From contig NZ_JABMCQ010000025.1 in the NCBI RefSeq assembly GCF_013179575.1, positions 1 to 33,125 of the forward strand: DNA of 33,125 nucleotides. Direction: 5' to 3'. Position numbers and translations under genes: made by a program. Below are positions 16,583 through 25,405 of this stretch, piece by piece. The stretch comes from Sphingobacterium shayense (GTDB lineage Bacteria; Bacteroidota; Bacteroidia; Sphingobacteriales; Sphingobacteriaceae). Below the pieces are notes generated by a model. That model did not search any database and was not told where the DNA came from. It was given only the letters and a program-made list of their open reading frames with translations. The stretch's first letter is position 1; each line of letters begins with the position of its first letter.

Positions 16583-17263
16583 TTAAATTGTCACATTATC
16601 ATACAAGGCGGTATCCGCCGTTTTGATAATTCTTGCAGGCATGTTTTTTATGATTTGGTAGTCATGTGTAGCCATCAGCACCGAAGTACCTGAGGCAGCA
16701 ATATCGCGCAATAACAATACAATTTCCTCAGATGTGTCGGGATCTAAATTACCGGTTGGCTCATCCGCTAGGATAATCTCCGGATTATTGAGAAGGGCGC
16801 GAGCAATAACGACCCGTTGTTGTTCCCCACCAGATAATTCATGAGGCATTTTGCGAAGCTTTGACCGTAAGCCCACTTTCTCCAATACATCCAGCATACG
16901 ATTTTCAATTAATCCACGATCGACCCAGCCGGTTGCTTTTAGAGCAAATTCCAAATTCTTTTCAACAGTCCTATCGTTTAGAAGATGGAAATCTTGAAAT
17001 ACAATTCCTAGTTTCCTGCGTAAATAAGGTACATCGTTGTCGTGCAACTTCCTTAAATCAAACCCAGCAATCATCCCTTCGCCATTTCCAATATAAAGGT
17101 CGCCATAGATTATCTTCAGTAAACTACTCTTACCCGTACCTGACTGGCCGATAAGATAAATAAATTCACCTTGCTTTATATCCAGATTTACATGGGAGAG
17201 TACCAAGTGTTTCTGTTGATATATATCTACGTTTTTTAATTTTATTACTGTATTTTCTACCAT
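16583..17263 (-). CDS. ftsE: cell-division ABC transporter ATP-binding protein FtsE
   Basis: A 226-residue ABC ATPase. Walker [10 protein letters not shown] (39-47), Q-loop glutamine (Q90 in VFQDFHLL), signature LSGGEQQ (143-149), Walker B ILADEP (164-169) followed by TGNLD, and the switch histidine H200 are all present. The sequence [11 protein letters not shown] and the overall size match FtsE, which with the membrane protein FtsX controls peptidoglycan hydrolases at the septum. ftsX is not adjacent in this window; ftsE and ftsX are often apart in Bacteroidetes. Other short ABC ATPases (LolD/MacB-like) are the main alternative. A small gene ends 6 nt upstream, so the two are probably cotranscribed, and a hairpin terminator follows. 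Confidence 0.82.
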   Translation of the reverse strand: MVENTVIKLKNVDIYQQKHLVLSHVNLDIKQGEFIYLIGQSGTGKSSLLKIIYGDLYIGNGEGMIAGFDLRKLHDNDVPYLRRKLGIVFQDFHLLNDRTVEKNLEFALKATGWVDRGLIENRMLDVLEKVGLRSKLRKMPHELSGGEQQRVVIARALLNNPEIILADEPTGNLDPDTSEEIVLLLRDIAASGTSVLMATHDYQIIKNMPARIIKTADTALYDNVTI

Positions 17264-17269
17264 AATACG

Positions 17270-17473
17270 TTATATCTCAATTTTTTTTATCTGCCCGAAC
17301 GGCATCTCTTTGATCGTTTCCATTATAAGCTTGGCTTTATCAGCTAATCCTAACTTCTCTAAAGATTTATCCGGTCGATCTACACGAAAGTATGCAAGCA
17401 ACGTAAATGCCTCATCACGTAATTGAACATAGTCGGGAATCTTAGCGACGCCTTTTACCTTTATCACATACAT
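17270..17473 (-). CDS. small conserved-looking hypothetical protein
   Basis: The ATG at 17473 gives a 67-residue soluble protein beginning MYVIKVKGVAKIP; a longer frame to 17500 adds nine residues that look like untranslated leader. It has an N-terminal beta strand, an amphipathic helix (LRDEAFTLLAYFRV) and a C-terminal helix ending in GQIKKIEI. No known domain is recognised. It ends 6 nt before ftsE and begins 47 nt after the acyl-CoA reductase stop on the same strand, so all three may form one operon. Coding-like composition and tight packing support it as a real gene. Confidence 0.65.
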   Translation of the reverse strand: MYVIKVKGVAKIPDYVQLRDEAFTLLAYFRVDRPDKSLEKLGLADKAKLIMETIKEMPFGQIKKIEI

Positions 17474-17520
17474 GCTAGCAAAGTTAAAATTTTTTATCAA
17501 ACATTACTCTCGCTACATTG

Positions 17521-18543
17521 CTAATTCTGATCAGCATGTCCCTTTAAAAATTCAAGGGTATTCACGCCGTCGGCATAATCTGTTAAACTCGGGCACTGAC
17601 TTCGTCCTAATGGAAACGTCGGAATATCAACATCTATTGTAAGTTGGGTGGTAATACACTGAATTTTTTCGACTTGCGCATCAAGTTGCGCAGATAGTTC
17701 CCGAATAGAGTCATACTCTTGAAAAAAAACAACCGCAAGGGGAGAAGCAATACGTTCATCTTCCTTTAGAAGCAGAAAACCATTATCATAATGCTTTTCA
17801 CGGTTAATTAAGTATATCGATTTATTATAATCGTAATTATTCGCGTATTTATAATGACTAGCAATTTCCGAGAAGGATTCCAAAGGTTCAAAAAAGTTAT
17901 TTATCTGGTATCCTTTGGGTAAAAATATTTTAGACACGGATCGACAACCAAGTCCGAAATAATCAAAAATATCATTTCCTAGAGCTCGAAGTTGTTCCGT
18001 TGTTTCAGTACCGTCCAAAATCGCAACCGAATTCCTGTTACGGCGGATTATATTTGGTTTCTTTCCGAAATAATAATCGAAATAACGCGAGCTATTATCA
18101 CTCCCGGTGGCTATGATTAAGTCAAAATCCGTTAGGCGTTCCACGATCTCTATCTGCTCACTAAACGACGGTTCGATTTCTATAAGTTTCCCCAGAACAT
18201 ACGTAGTTAATCCAGCGTCATCTGAGGAAACCTTTATTTGTGCACGGAATCCGGCCAAGAGTACACTGAGTATATCGTGAAAACCGACAAGCGGCAAGTT
18301 ACCTGCCAAAATAAGGCCGACTGATTTCGGATACTGCGAAAAATTATACGGATCCAGCCATTCCCGCAACTTACTTTTTGTTAAGTTTACCGCGATCTCG
18401 TCTATTTGTTTTAGACTGTTAGCCACCGTATACCAATGGTTTCTATGAGAGGCGCGTTCGAGGGTTTCCAGCAGCTCAGGTGTTTTTTTTACTAATAAAT
18501 CTCCTAACGAGACAAAGGCGTCTATTCTTTGTTCAACTGTCAA
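17521..18543 (-). CDS. LuxC-like acyl-CoA reductase family protein
   Basis: A 340-residue protein of the aldehyde dehydrogenase superfamily, related to LuxC, which reduces fatty acyl-CoA (or acylated enzyme) to aldehyde with NADPH. GLILAGNLPLVGFHD (76-90) and IIATGSDNSSRYFDYYF (133-149) are the cofactor-binding parts, and GLGCRS (197-202) holds the catalytic cysteine C200. Some LuxC proteins are about 480 residues; this shorter form is the usual Bacteroidetes version. The start is a TTG, chosen because MTVEQRIDAF aligns with the normal N-terminus and no ATG lies close by. It is divergent from an 8Fe ferredoxin gene across a 139-nt gap. The physiological substrate is not known. Confidence 0.82.
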   Translation of the reverse strand: MTVEQRIDAFVSLGDLLVKKTPELLETLERASHRNHWYTVANSLKQIDEIAVNLTKSKLREWLDPYNFSQYPKSVGLILAGNLPLVGFHDILSVLLAGFRAQIKVSSDDAGLTTYVLGKLIEIEPSFSEQIEIVERLTDFDLIIATGSDNSSRYFDYYFGKKPNIIRRNRNSVAILDGTETTEQLRALGNDIFDYFGLGCRSVSKIFLPKGYQINNFFEPLESFSEIASHYKYANNYDYNKSIYLINREKHYDNGFLLLKEDERIASPLAVVFFQEYDSIRELSAQLDAQVEKIQCITTQLTIDVDIPTFPLGRSQCPSLTDYADGVNTLEFLKGHADQN

Positions 18544-18586
18544 AATGATGTAATTTAGAATTATTCTGAGAAATTTTTATACTATT

Positions 18587-18619
18587 TTTGCGTGTCTTAA
18601 GAAATAACTACTAACTTTG
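18587..18619 (+). promoter_or_regulatory. Bacteroidetes promoter of the ferredoxin gene
   Basis: TTTG at 18587-18590, a 21-nt spacer, and TAACTTTG at 18612-18619, a perfect -7 box. The predicted start near 18625 leaves a leader of about 58 nt. Confidence 0.7.
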
Positions 18620-18682
18620 TATAGTATTATTCATTGAGAACGAGACAAAATTAGTTTAATTATTATAATTCTAAGGTTATAA

Positions 18683-19033
<351 letters not shown>

Positions 19034-19053
19034 GCAAAATATACTTTTTAAAG

Positions 19054-19087
19054 AAGCACTACCTAAGTTGGTAGTGCTTTTTTTTTG
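19054..19087 (+). terminator. terminator of the ferredoxin gene
   Basis: AAGCACTACC (19054-19063) pairs with GGTAGTGCTT (19070-19079) around TAAGTT, followed by an unbroken run of Ts. Confidence 0.93.
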
Positions 19088-19114
19088 ACTTATTTTCAGT
19101 GTTTAAATTCGTTA

Positions 19115-19149
19115 TTTTTCGGAATAAATAAAACATTTATTCCGAAAAA
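19115..19149. repeat. 14-bp perfect inverted repeat upstream of the symporter
   Basis: TTTTTCGGAATAAA (19115-19128) and TTTATTCCGAAAAA (19136-19149) flank a 7-nt loop. It lies between the ferredoxin terminator and the symporter promoter, about 22 nt upstream of the -33 box. It lacks a downstream T-run in the plus direction, so an operator or reverse-direction terminator is more likely. Confidence 0.55.
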
Positions 19150-19170
19150 AGCCTGTAAACTCGATATAAA

Positions 19171-19201
19171 TTTGGTTTGAAGGGGTATTTTTATATTTTT
19201 G
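19171..19201 (+). promoter_or_regulatory. Bacteroidetes promoter of the first symporter gene
   Basis: TTTG at 19171-19174, 19 nt, then TATTTTTG (19194-19201), matching TAnnTTTG. The predicted leader is about 25 nt. Confidence 0.6.
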
Positions 19202-19231
19202 CTCTTCGATAACACCAAAAGACACAACTAA

Positions 19232-20668
19232 ATGTTAAAAAAACAAGTTGCCCTAATTACGATACTCACTATTTCCATTGCAGTAATTCTTACATTAATT
19301 TACGAATTCAACATATTTTCGATACAACCTGGATTTATGCAGGCAGTTCGATGGGTAGTCGCCGCGGTATTATTCTTGAACGCGTTATCCAGACGTAACC
19401 TGACAACATGGATTTTAACTTGTTTGGTGCTGGGAGTATTTGTCGGTCTTGATTTTCCAGATTTTGCAAAAGCGCTTCAACCACTTTCTCAAGGATTTAT
19501 CAAACTCGTAAAAACCATCGTGGGCCCAATTCTTTTTGCAACCTTAGTTTATGGAATTGCGGGGCATTCTGACCTAAAATCTGTTGGTCGGATGGCATGG
19601 AAATCAATGCTTTATTTTTTTTGTGCGACTTCCTGCGCTATTTTTATAGGGTTGATAGTTATCAACATAACGCAAGCAGGAGTAGGTGTCGATGTTGCTA
19701 ACATGCCGCACGAAGCGCTTCCCGTGACCTCCTCAATCAGTGAGGCCGACTCTTTAGCGCTCTCACATATCGACCCTCAAGCCCACGGCCTTTATAAGTT
19801 TAATGTGTTTATTCGGGATATCTTCCCTGAAAATATCGTTAAAGCAGTATACGAAAACAAAGTATTACAAATTGTTGTTTTTGGAATAATTTTCGGTATC
19901 GGGCTTGCAATGGTCGAAGAGAAGAAACGAAAACCTTTCGTGGATTTCACCGAAAGTCTATCTGAGGCGATGTTCAAGTTTACCAATTTGGTCATGATGT
20001 TCGCACCAATCGGTGTGGGTGCAGCAATGGCTTACACAGTCGGTCACTTGGGGGTGGACATCCTGAAAAATCTATTTATGCTGTTAGGTAGCTTATACAT
20101 CGCACTTACGTTGTTCTTATTATGTGTTTTACTTCCTGTCGCGTTATTTCTAAAGATCCCTGTTCTGAAATTTATTAACGCTGTGAAGGAGCCTGTCTCA
20201 ATCGCATTTGCAACGACAAGTTCTGATGCTGCATTACCCAAAGCCATGAGCGCAATGGAGCGATTTGGCGTTCCTCGCAAGATTGTTTCATTTGTTATCC
20301 CAACGGGTTATAGTTTTAACCTCGATGGAACCTCATTGTACCTCTCTCTTGCATCTATTTTCGTTGCCCAAGCGGCAGGGATGCACTTGAGCATCGGTCA
20401 GCAGCTTTTAATTGCTTTCACATTGATGATTACTTCAAAAGGGGTAGCGGCTGTTCCGCGTGCCTCGCTCATCGTTCTTATCGCAACTGCAGATCAGTTT
20501 GGACTTCCAACGTTCGTAATTGCAGCAATACTAGGTATTGATGAACTAATGGATATGGCTCGTACCTCCGTGAACGTTATTGGAAACTGCTTAGCTACCG
20601 TCGTCGTTGCGAAATGGGAAGGAGAATTTGATGAAGAAGCACCTTTTCGGGATCAAATTGACGAATAA
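19232..20668 (+). CDS. dicarboxylate/amino acid:cation symporter (DAACS, GltP/SLC1 family)
   Basis: A 478-residue inner-membrane importer of acidic amino acids or C4-dicarboxylates, driven by protons or sodium. Landmarks are the first hairpin tip ATTSSDAALPKAM (serine-rich motif), NLDGTSLYLSLA (the NMDGT motif with L for M), the second hairpin ITSKGVAAVPRA and DELMDMARTSVNVIGN in TM8, which holds the aspartates, arginine and asparagine that bind the substrate; the arginine favours a substrate with an acidic side chain. The N-terminus has about 60 extra residues with two hydrophobic segments compared with short family members. A second paralogue is encoded at 26820-28112. It has its own promoter and a 20-bp-stem terminator. 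Confidence 0.93.
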   Translation: MLKKQVALITILTISIAVILTLIYEFNIFSIQPGFMQAVRWVVAAVLFLNALSRRNLTTWILTCLVLGVFVGLDFPDFAKALQPLSQGFIKLVKTIVGPILFATLVYGIAGHSDLKSVGRMAWKSMLYFFCATSCAIFIGLIVINITQAGVGVDVANMPHEALPVTSSISEADSLALSHIDPQAHGLYKFNVFIRDIFPENIVKAVYENKVLQIVVFGIIFGIGLAMVEEKKRKPFVDFTESLSEAMFKFTNLVMMFAPIGVGAAMAYTVGHLGVDILKNLFMLLGSLYIALTLFLLCVLLPVALFLKIPVLKFINAVKEPVSIAFATTSSDAALPKAMSAMERFGVPRKIVSFVIPTGYSFNLDGTSLYLSLASIFVAQAAGMHLSIGQQLLIAFTLMITSKGVAAVPRASLIVLIATADQFGLPTFVIAAILGIDELMDMARTSVNVIGNCLATVVVAKWEGEFDEEAPFRDQIDE

Positions 20669-20691
20669 TACCAATCCAAAGAATTAATAGC

Positions 20692-20737
20692 AGAAAGAAT
20701 CCTCAAATAATTTAGTAATTATTTGAGGATTCTTTCT
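20692..20737 (+). terminator. long-stem terminator of the first symporter gene
   Basis: A perfect 20-bp inverted repeat (20692-20711 with 20718-20737) around TTAGTA. The stem core is CCTCAAATAAT/ATTATTTGAGG, ending in the T-rich TTCTTTCTT. Confidence 0.85.
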
Positions 20738-20771
20738 TAGCACCGAAAACGAATGAAACTAATTTTTCGCC

Positions 20772-20802
20772 AAAGAAAAAGGTGACAGTATTAGTTGCCA
20801 CC
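20772..20802 (-). terminator. terminator of speA
   Basis: On the minus strand GGTGGCA (20802-20796) pairs with TGTCACC (20787-20781), with one G-U pair, followed by TTTTTCTTT. Confidence 0.75.
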
Positions 20803-20826
20803 TCGTAAAACAAATCATGAATAGGT

Positions 20827-22218
20827 TTACTGATAACCTAACAATTTCATCACTTGTTTAGAATTCTGTTCTTCGCCAAATACCTCATAGTTAAAAGTTT
20901 CATCACGATTTCGGCGTATCAATACATGTTTGGGAGACGGTAAGAGACAATGATGAATACCACCATACCCGCTCAATACGTCTTGATATGCTCCCGTATG
21001 GAAGAAACCTAAATATTGTACTTTACGTGTTTTGGGCATAAACACCGAATTCATATGTGCTTCCTGGTTGTAATAGTCCTGTCCGTCACAGGTAATTCCA
21101 CCTAAGTTCACGCGTTCATATTCAGAATCCCAGTTGTTTACTGGGAGTAATATGTATTTTTGGTTTAGCGCCCAGACGTCCGGTAAATTTGTAATAAATG
21201 AACCGTCGATCATAAACCATTTCTCTCTATCGTTCTGTAATTTTCGACCTAATACCTTGTATAAAATACCAGAAGCCTCGGCAACCGTATATTTTCCAAA
21301 TTCAGTAATAATATCCGGTTCCATCACCTCATGGTGTGCACATATTTGTTTAATACGATTGATGATTTCGTTTACCATATACTCGTAATCAAAATCATGT
21401 ACCAAGGAATCCTTAAACGGCATGCCACCACCAATATCCAAGGTGTCGAGTTCTGGATTTACCTTTTTGAACTTACAATAAAGGGTAACATATTTTTCGA
21501 GCTCGTTCCAGTAATATGGCGTGTCAGATATCCCCGAATTGATAAAGAAGTGCAGCAATTTCACCTTAAAATTGGGGTTGCCGACAATTTTACTGTTATA
21601 AAAATCGATAACATCCTCCATGCGAATACCTAACCTTGAGGTATAAAACTGAGAGTCAGGCTGCTCCTCGGACGCTACACGAATTCCCAATGCACAAGGT
21701 TCCTCAAGCTCAATTTCATCATCATATAGATTGAATTCCTCTTTGTTGTCCAACACAGGTATAATGTTCGTATAACCATCATGAATCATATCGATGATAT
21801 ACTGCTTATATTGATACGTCTTAAAACCGTTACAGATAACTGTAATGTCTTTAGAAACCGTACCAGCACGCTCTAACGAGTCGATCATTGGCATATCGAA
21901 TGCAGAAGATGTCTCCAGATGGATGTCATTTTTTAACGCCTCTTCAACGATATGTTTAAAGTGAGACGATTTCGTGCAATAGCAATATTTATAGGAGCCG
22001 CGATAATCAGATTTTAATATTGCTGTTTGAAACAATATTTTGGCTTGCTGAATTTTTTTGCTAACGAGCGGTAAATAGGTAAAACGCAATGGCGTGCCAT
22101 ACGTCTCTATCATTTCCATCAAATTTAAATCATGGAAATACAATTCGTCGTCAATAATTTCGAATCCGTCTTGCGGAAAACCAACACTTAAGTCTAGAAA
22201 TTCCTGATAGGTCTGCAT
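20827..22218 (-). CDS. speA: arginine decarboxylase, fold-III PLP-dependent
   Basis: A 463-residue PLP enzyme of the alanine-racemase-fold decarboxylase family, of the Bacteroidetes type annotated as arginine decarboxylase; it would convert arginine to agmatine for polyamine synthesis. The PLP lysine is K83 in YCYCTKSSHFKH. LDTLDIGGGMPF supplies the glycine-rich phosphate-binding loop, ITEFGKYTVAEA a further conserved barrel segment, and HTGAYQDVL near the C-terminus the residues contributed across the dimer. It is shorter than E. coli SpeA (about 650) and closer in size to diaminopimelate decarboxylase, the main alternative substrate class. It is divergent from argS over 109 nt. A TAACTTTG box precedes it and a hairpin terminator follows. 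Confidence 0.85.
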   Translation of the reverse strand: MQTYQEFLDLSVGFPQDGFEIIDDELYFHDLNLMEMIETYGTPLRFTYLPLVSKKIQQAKILFQTAILKSDYRGSYKYCYCTKSSHFKHIVEEALKNDIHLETSSAFDMPMIDSLERAGTVSKDITVICNGFKTYQYKQYIIDMIHDGYTNIIPVLDNKEEFNLYDDEIELEEPCALGIRVASEEQPDSQFYTSRLGIRMEDVIDFYNSKIVGNPNFKVKLLHFFINSGISDTPYYWNELEKYVTLYCKFKKVNPELDTLDIGGGMPFKDSLVHDFDYEYMVNEIINRIKQICAHHEVMEPDIITEFGKYTVAEASGILYKVLGRKLQNDREKWFMIDGSFITNLPDVWALNQKYILLPVNNWDSEYERVNLGGITCDGQDYYNQEAHMNSVFMPKTRKVQYLGFFHTGAYQDVLSGYGGIHHCLLPSPKHVLIRRNRDETFNYEVFGEEQNSKQVMKLLGYQ

Positions 22219-22234
22219 TTTTTGTTATTTTTGG

Positions 22235-22242
22235 CAAAGTTA
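22235..22242 (-). promoter_or_regulatory. -7 promoter box of speA
   Basis: Minus-strand TAACTTTG, an exact TAnnTTTG match, 16 nt before the ATG. No good -33 TTTG is seen at the expected distance. Confidence 0.45.
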
Positions 22243-22327
22243 TACTTTAGGGATGAATACCGTACTATCCACGTACATATTTTTTCACCTCATACCCAAT
22301 AAGTTATAAAAATTACGAAATAATTAC

Positions 22328-24112
22328 ATGGCTCAATCTATTCAAAAGACGCTTATTGCACAAACCGTAAAGGCGGTACAAGATCTTTATCAGGCTGAAT
22401 TAACTCCCGAACAAGTATCCCTGCAGGAAACTCGTAAAGAGTTTGAAGGGCATATTACCCTTGTTGTATTCCCTGTAACACGTTTTTCCAAACGATCTCC
22501 TGAACAGACGGCCGAAGCAATTGGCGGGTGGTTGCAAGAGAATGTGGAAGAAATTTCCGGATTTAACGTAATCAAAGGATTTCTAAATATCAGCTTATCA
22601 GAAAAATATTGGATACGCTTACTTAACGAGGAGCTCGTCGACCCTTCTTTTGGAAAATTCCCGTCGAATGGAAAGAAATTGATGGTTGAATACAGCTCTC
22701 CAAATACTAATAAACCTTTACATCTAGGCCATATCCGCAACAATCTATTAGGATACTCTGTAGCTGAAATTTTAAAGGCATACGGTTACGATGTGATCAA
22801 GGCGAACTTAGTGAACGATCGCGGAATCCATATATGTAAATCCATGCTTGCCTGGCAATTATTCGGAAAAGGGGAGACTCCTGAATCCACTGGATTAAAA
22901 GGCGACCATTTGGTAGGGAAATATTATGTCGTATTTGACAAAGAATATAAAAAGGAAATTGAGGCGCTGAAGCTCCAAGGTTATTCCGAGGAAGAAGCTA
23001 AAAAAAATGCCCCTTTAATCAAAGAGGCGCAAGCGATGCTACAGCAATGGGAAGCAGGCAATTCCCAAGTCATCGACCTTTGGAGGACGATGAATGGCTG
23101 GGTATATGCTGGTTTTGATAAAACCTATAAGCAATTAGGGGTAGATTTTGATAAATTTTACTACGAATCGAACACCTATTTACTTGGGAAAGATATCATA
23201 CAAGAGGGATTAGACAAAGGTGTATTTTTCAAAAAAGAAGATAATTCCGTTTGGATCGATCTTTCAGATGAAGGGCTGGACGAAAAACTAGTTCTGCGTG
23301 GCGATGGTACTTCCGTATATATAACGCAAGATCTAGGAACTGCGCAGCTAAAACACGATGAGTTTAAAATGGACGATTCGATTTACGTGGTTGGAAACGA
23401 ACAGGATTATCATTTCAAAGTTCTTTTTCTCATTTTAAAGAAATTAGGTAAACAATGGGCCCAAGGACTATTCCATCTCTCTTACGGCATGGTAGACTTG
23501 CCTTCAGGAAAAATGAAGTCTCGTGAAGGTACGGTTGTGGATGCTGACGATTTGATGAACGAGATGATTGAAACAGCAAAAACCAGGACTGAAGAATTAG
23601 GAAAAACGGAAGGTCTATCTGAGGATGAAAAAAACGCATTATACCAAACTATTGGTATGGGCGCACTGAAATATTTCTTACTAAAAGTTGATCCTAAAAA
23701 ACGCCTCTTGTTTGACCCAAATGAATCAGTTGACTTTCAAGGAAATACCGGTCCATTTATACAATATACACACGCTCGTATCAAATCGATACTACGTAAG
23801 GCAAATTACAGCAAAGAAATACCTTTAAGTAATCCTTCTTATCTATCTGTATATGAACAAGATTTGATTCAAGTATTAGGAAATTACCCTTCGGTGCTCG
23901 AGGCTTCAGCAAAGGAATTCTCCCCGGCACAACTGGCAAACTATGCTTATGATGTAGCAAAGATCTACAACAAATTCTATCACGAGGAGTCTATTCTTAA
24001 AGCGGAAGACCTCCAGGTTAAAAACTTCCGTCTGCATTTGTCTGAAGCTGCCTCCCGAATAATTTCAGAAAGCATGCGTTTATTAGGTATACATGTACCC
24101 GAAAGAATGTAA
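22328..24112 (+). CDS. argS: arginyl-tRNA synthetase
   Basis: A 594-residue class I aminoacyl-tRNA synthetase that charges tRNA-Arg. The N-terminal Add-1 domain (1-115) is followed by the Rossmann catalytic domain with the HIGH motif as HLGH (132-135, in NTNKPLHLGHIRNN), the KMSK-like loop GKMKSREG (394-401), and the helical anticodon-binding domain whose last residues, LLGIHVPERM, are the canonical ArgS ending. Length and domain order are normal. It is transcribed divergently from arginine decarboxylase, so two arginine-consuming functions share one intergenic region; shared regulation is possible but not shown. Only a weak dyad (AATAAC/GTTATT near 24130) follows. Confidence 0.97.
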   Translation: MAQSIQKTLIAQTVKAVQDLYQAELTPEQVSLQETRKEFEGHITLVVFPVTRFSKRSPEQTAEAIGGWLQENVEEISGFNVIKGFLNISLSEKYWIRLLNEELVDPSFGKFPSNGKKLMVEYSSPNTNKPLHLGHIRNNLLGYSVAEILKAYGYDVIKANLVNDRGIHICKSMLAWQLFGKGETPESTGLKGDHLVGKYYVVFDKEYKKEIEALKLQGYSEEEAKKNAPLIKEAQAMLQQWEAGNSQVIDLWRTMNGWVYAGFDKTYKQLGVDFDKFYYESNTYLLGKDIIQEGLDKGVFFKKEDNSVWIDLSDEGLDEKLVLRGDGTSVYITQDLGTAQLKHDEFKMDDSIYVVGNEQDYHFKVLFLILKKLGKQWAQGLFHLSYGMVDLPSGKMKSREGTVVDADDLMNEMIETAKTRTEELGKTEGLSEDEKNALYQTIGMGALKYFLLKVDPKKRLLFDPNESVDFQGNTGPFIQYTHARIKSILRKANYSKEIPLSNPSYLSVYEQDLIQVLGNYPSVLEASAKEFSPAQLANYAYDVAKIYNKFYHEESILKAEDLQVKNFRLHLSEAASRIISESMRLLGIHVPERM

Positions 24113-24267
24113 CAACAAACAATAACTCGTTGTTATTTAGCGATATACAAGGTAAAAAATGCGCGCGCTTGTTTTTTTAAATGAAAAAAAACTTAATGCA
24201 TAGCTAAAAGAAGAATAACACCGTTTTATTTTAACGAGAACAGAAATAACATAGGAAATAGCGAAAC

Positions 24268-24320
24268 AGCAGGCGCTTTCCTCACAAAAAAGGCTAACGC
24301 CCATTAATGTGTCTCCTGCT
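24268..24320 (+). promoter_or_regulatory. structured leader upstream of the oxidoreductase gene
   Basis: AGCAGG (24268-24273) can pair with CCTGCT (24315-24320), closing a loop that also offers an alternative GGCG (24272-24275)/CGCC (24298-24301) pairing. The closing stem ends 8 nt before the ATG at 24329. It may influence translation; no known riboswitch class was recognised. Confidence 0.25.
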
Positions 24321-24328
24321 TGAAACTT

Positions 24329-25405
24329 ATGAAAGTTTATAAAATTGGACTTATTGGATTTTCAATCGGCGGTCAAGTATTTCACGCCCCCTTTATAGCT
24401 GGCAATCCTACCTTAAAATTATATAAAGTAACTGCGCGTAAACAGGAACAAAAGGAACTGCTCGCTCATCGATACCCTGAGGCAATCGCTGTACAGTCAG
24501 CGGATGACATCATTAACGACCCTGAGGTAGACATTGTGGTGGTAGCGACATCAAACGACGTACACTATTCCTTAACAAAACAAGCGTTACTTGCTAATAA
24601 GCACGTCGTTGTGGAAAAACCATTTACAAATACGACTGCCGAAGCCGACGAACTAATAGCCATCGCCGAGCAACGCGGCGTATTACTAACCGTACACCAT
24701 AATGCACGGTTCCACTCCGATTATAAAACCGTCCGCCATGTAATACAAACCGGGATAATTAGCTCGCTGGTTAACTATGAAGCCCGATATGATCGATTCC
24801 GCAATTATTTGCGCGAAGGAGCGTGGCGCGAACAAAGTGGCCCAGGGTCCGGAATACACTACGATTTAGGTGCTCATCTTATCGACCAGGCGCTACAATT
24901 ATTTGGTGCGCCGGAATGGGTTTTTGCTGACCTGAGAAAACAGCGTGAAGGAGCTAATGCAATCGATGACTTCGAGTTTATATTAAGTTATCCGAAATTA
25001 AAGGTCTCTCTCAAAGGACAAATGCTCGCTAAGGAAGCAACCAATCGGTACGCACTATACGGATGGAACGGCTCGTTTGTGAAACCTGGAGTAGATCCTC
25101 AAGAAGAGCAGTTACGTGCAGGGGTATTACCGCATGAAGTACCAAACTGGGGGCAGGAAGATCCGAATAACTATGGCCGATTATCAGTCGTCAAAGACGG
25201 AACAGACAAACAGTCCCTTATCACAAGCCTGCCCGGATCGGGACAAGACTTTTATAAAAATTTATCGGATACGCTGAACAAAACATCATCTCTTTTTATA
25301 ACGGCTGCGCAAGCACGTGATGTCATTCGGATTTTGGAAGCCGCGGAACAGTCTTGGCGTGAAAAGCGAGCAATAGACATGAAAGACGAACTTATTGCAT
25401 ATTAA
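24329..25405 (+). CDS. Gfo/Idh/MocA family NAD(P)-dependent oxidoreductase
   Basis: A 358-residue cytoplasmic dehydrogenase acting on a sugar, inositol or related polyol. The N-terminal Rossmann fold begins KIGLIGFSIGGQVFHAPF, with the GxxxxG variant and FHAP text typical of the YdgJ-like (scyllo-inositol dehydrogenase) branch; VVVATSNDVHY and VVVEKPFTNT (the EKP motif with the catalytic-region lysine) follow, then the C-terminal beta-sheet domain with GIHYDLGAHLIDQAL. The ATG at 24329 was preferred over a TTG nine bases upstream. Its stop codon overlaps the start of the flavoprotein gene (TAATG), implying translational coupling. The substrate is unknown. Confidence 0.9.
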   Translation: MKVYKIGLIGFSIGGQVFHAPFIAGNPTLKLYKVTARKQEQKELLAHRYPEAIAVQSADDIINDPEVDIVVVATSNDVHYSLTKQALLANKHVVVEKPFTNTTAEADELIAIAEQRGVLLTVHHNARFHSDYKTVRHVIQTGIISSLVNYEARYDRFRNYLREGAWREQSGPGSGIHYDLGAHLIDQALQLFGAPEWVFADLRKQREGANAIDDFEFILSYPKLKVSLKGQMLAKEATNRYALYGWNGSFVKPGVDPQEEQLRAGVLPHEVPNWGQEDPNNYGRLSVVKDGTDKQSLITSLPGSGQDFYKNLSDTLNKTSSLFITAAQARDVIRILEAAEQSWREKRAIDMKDELIAY

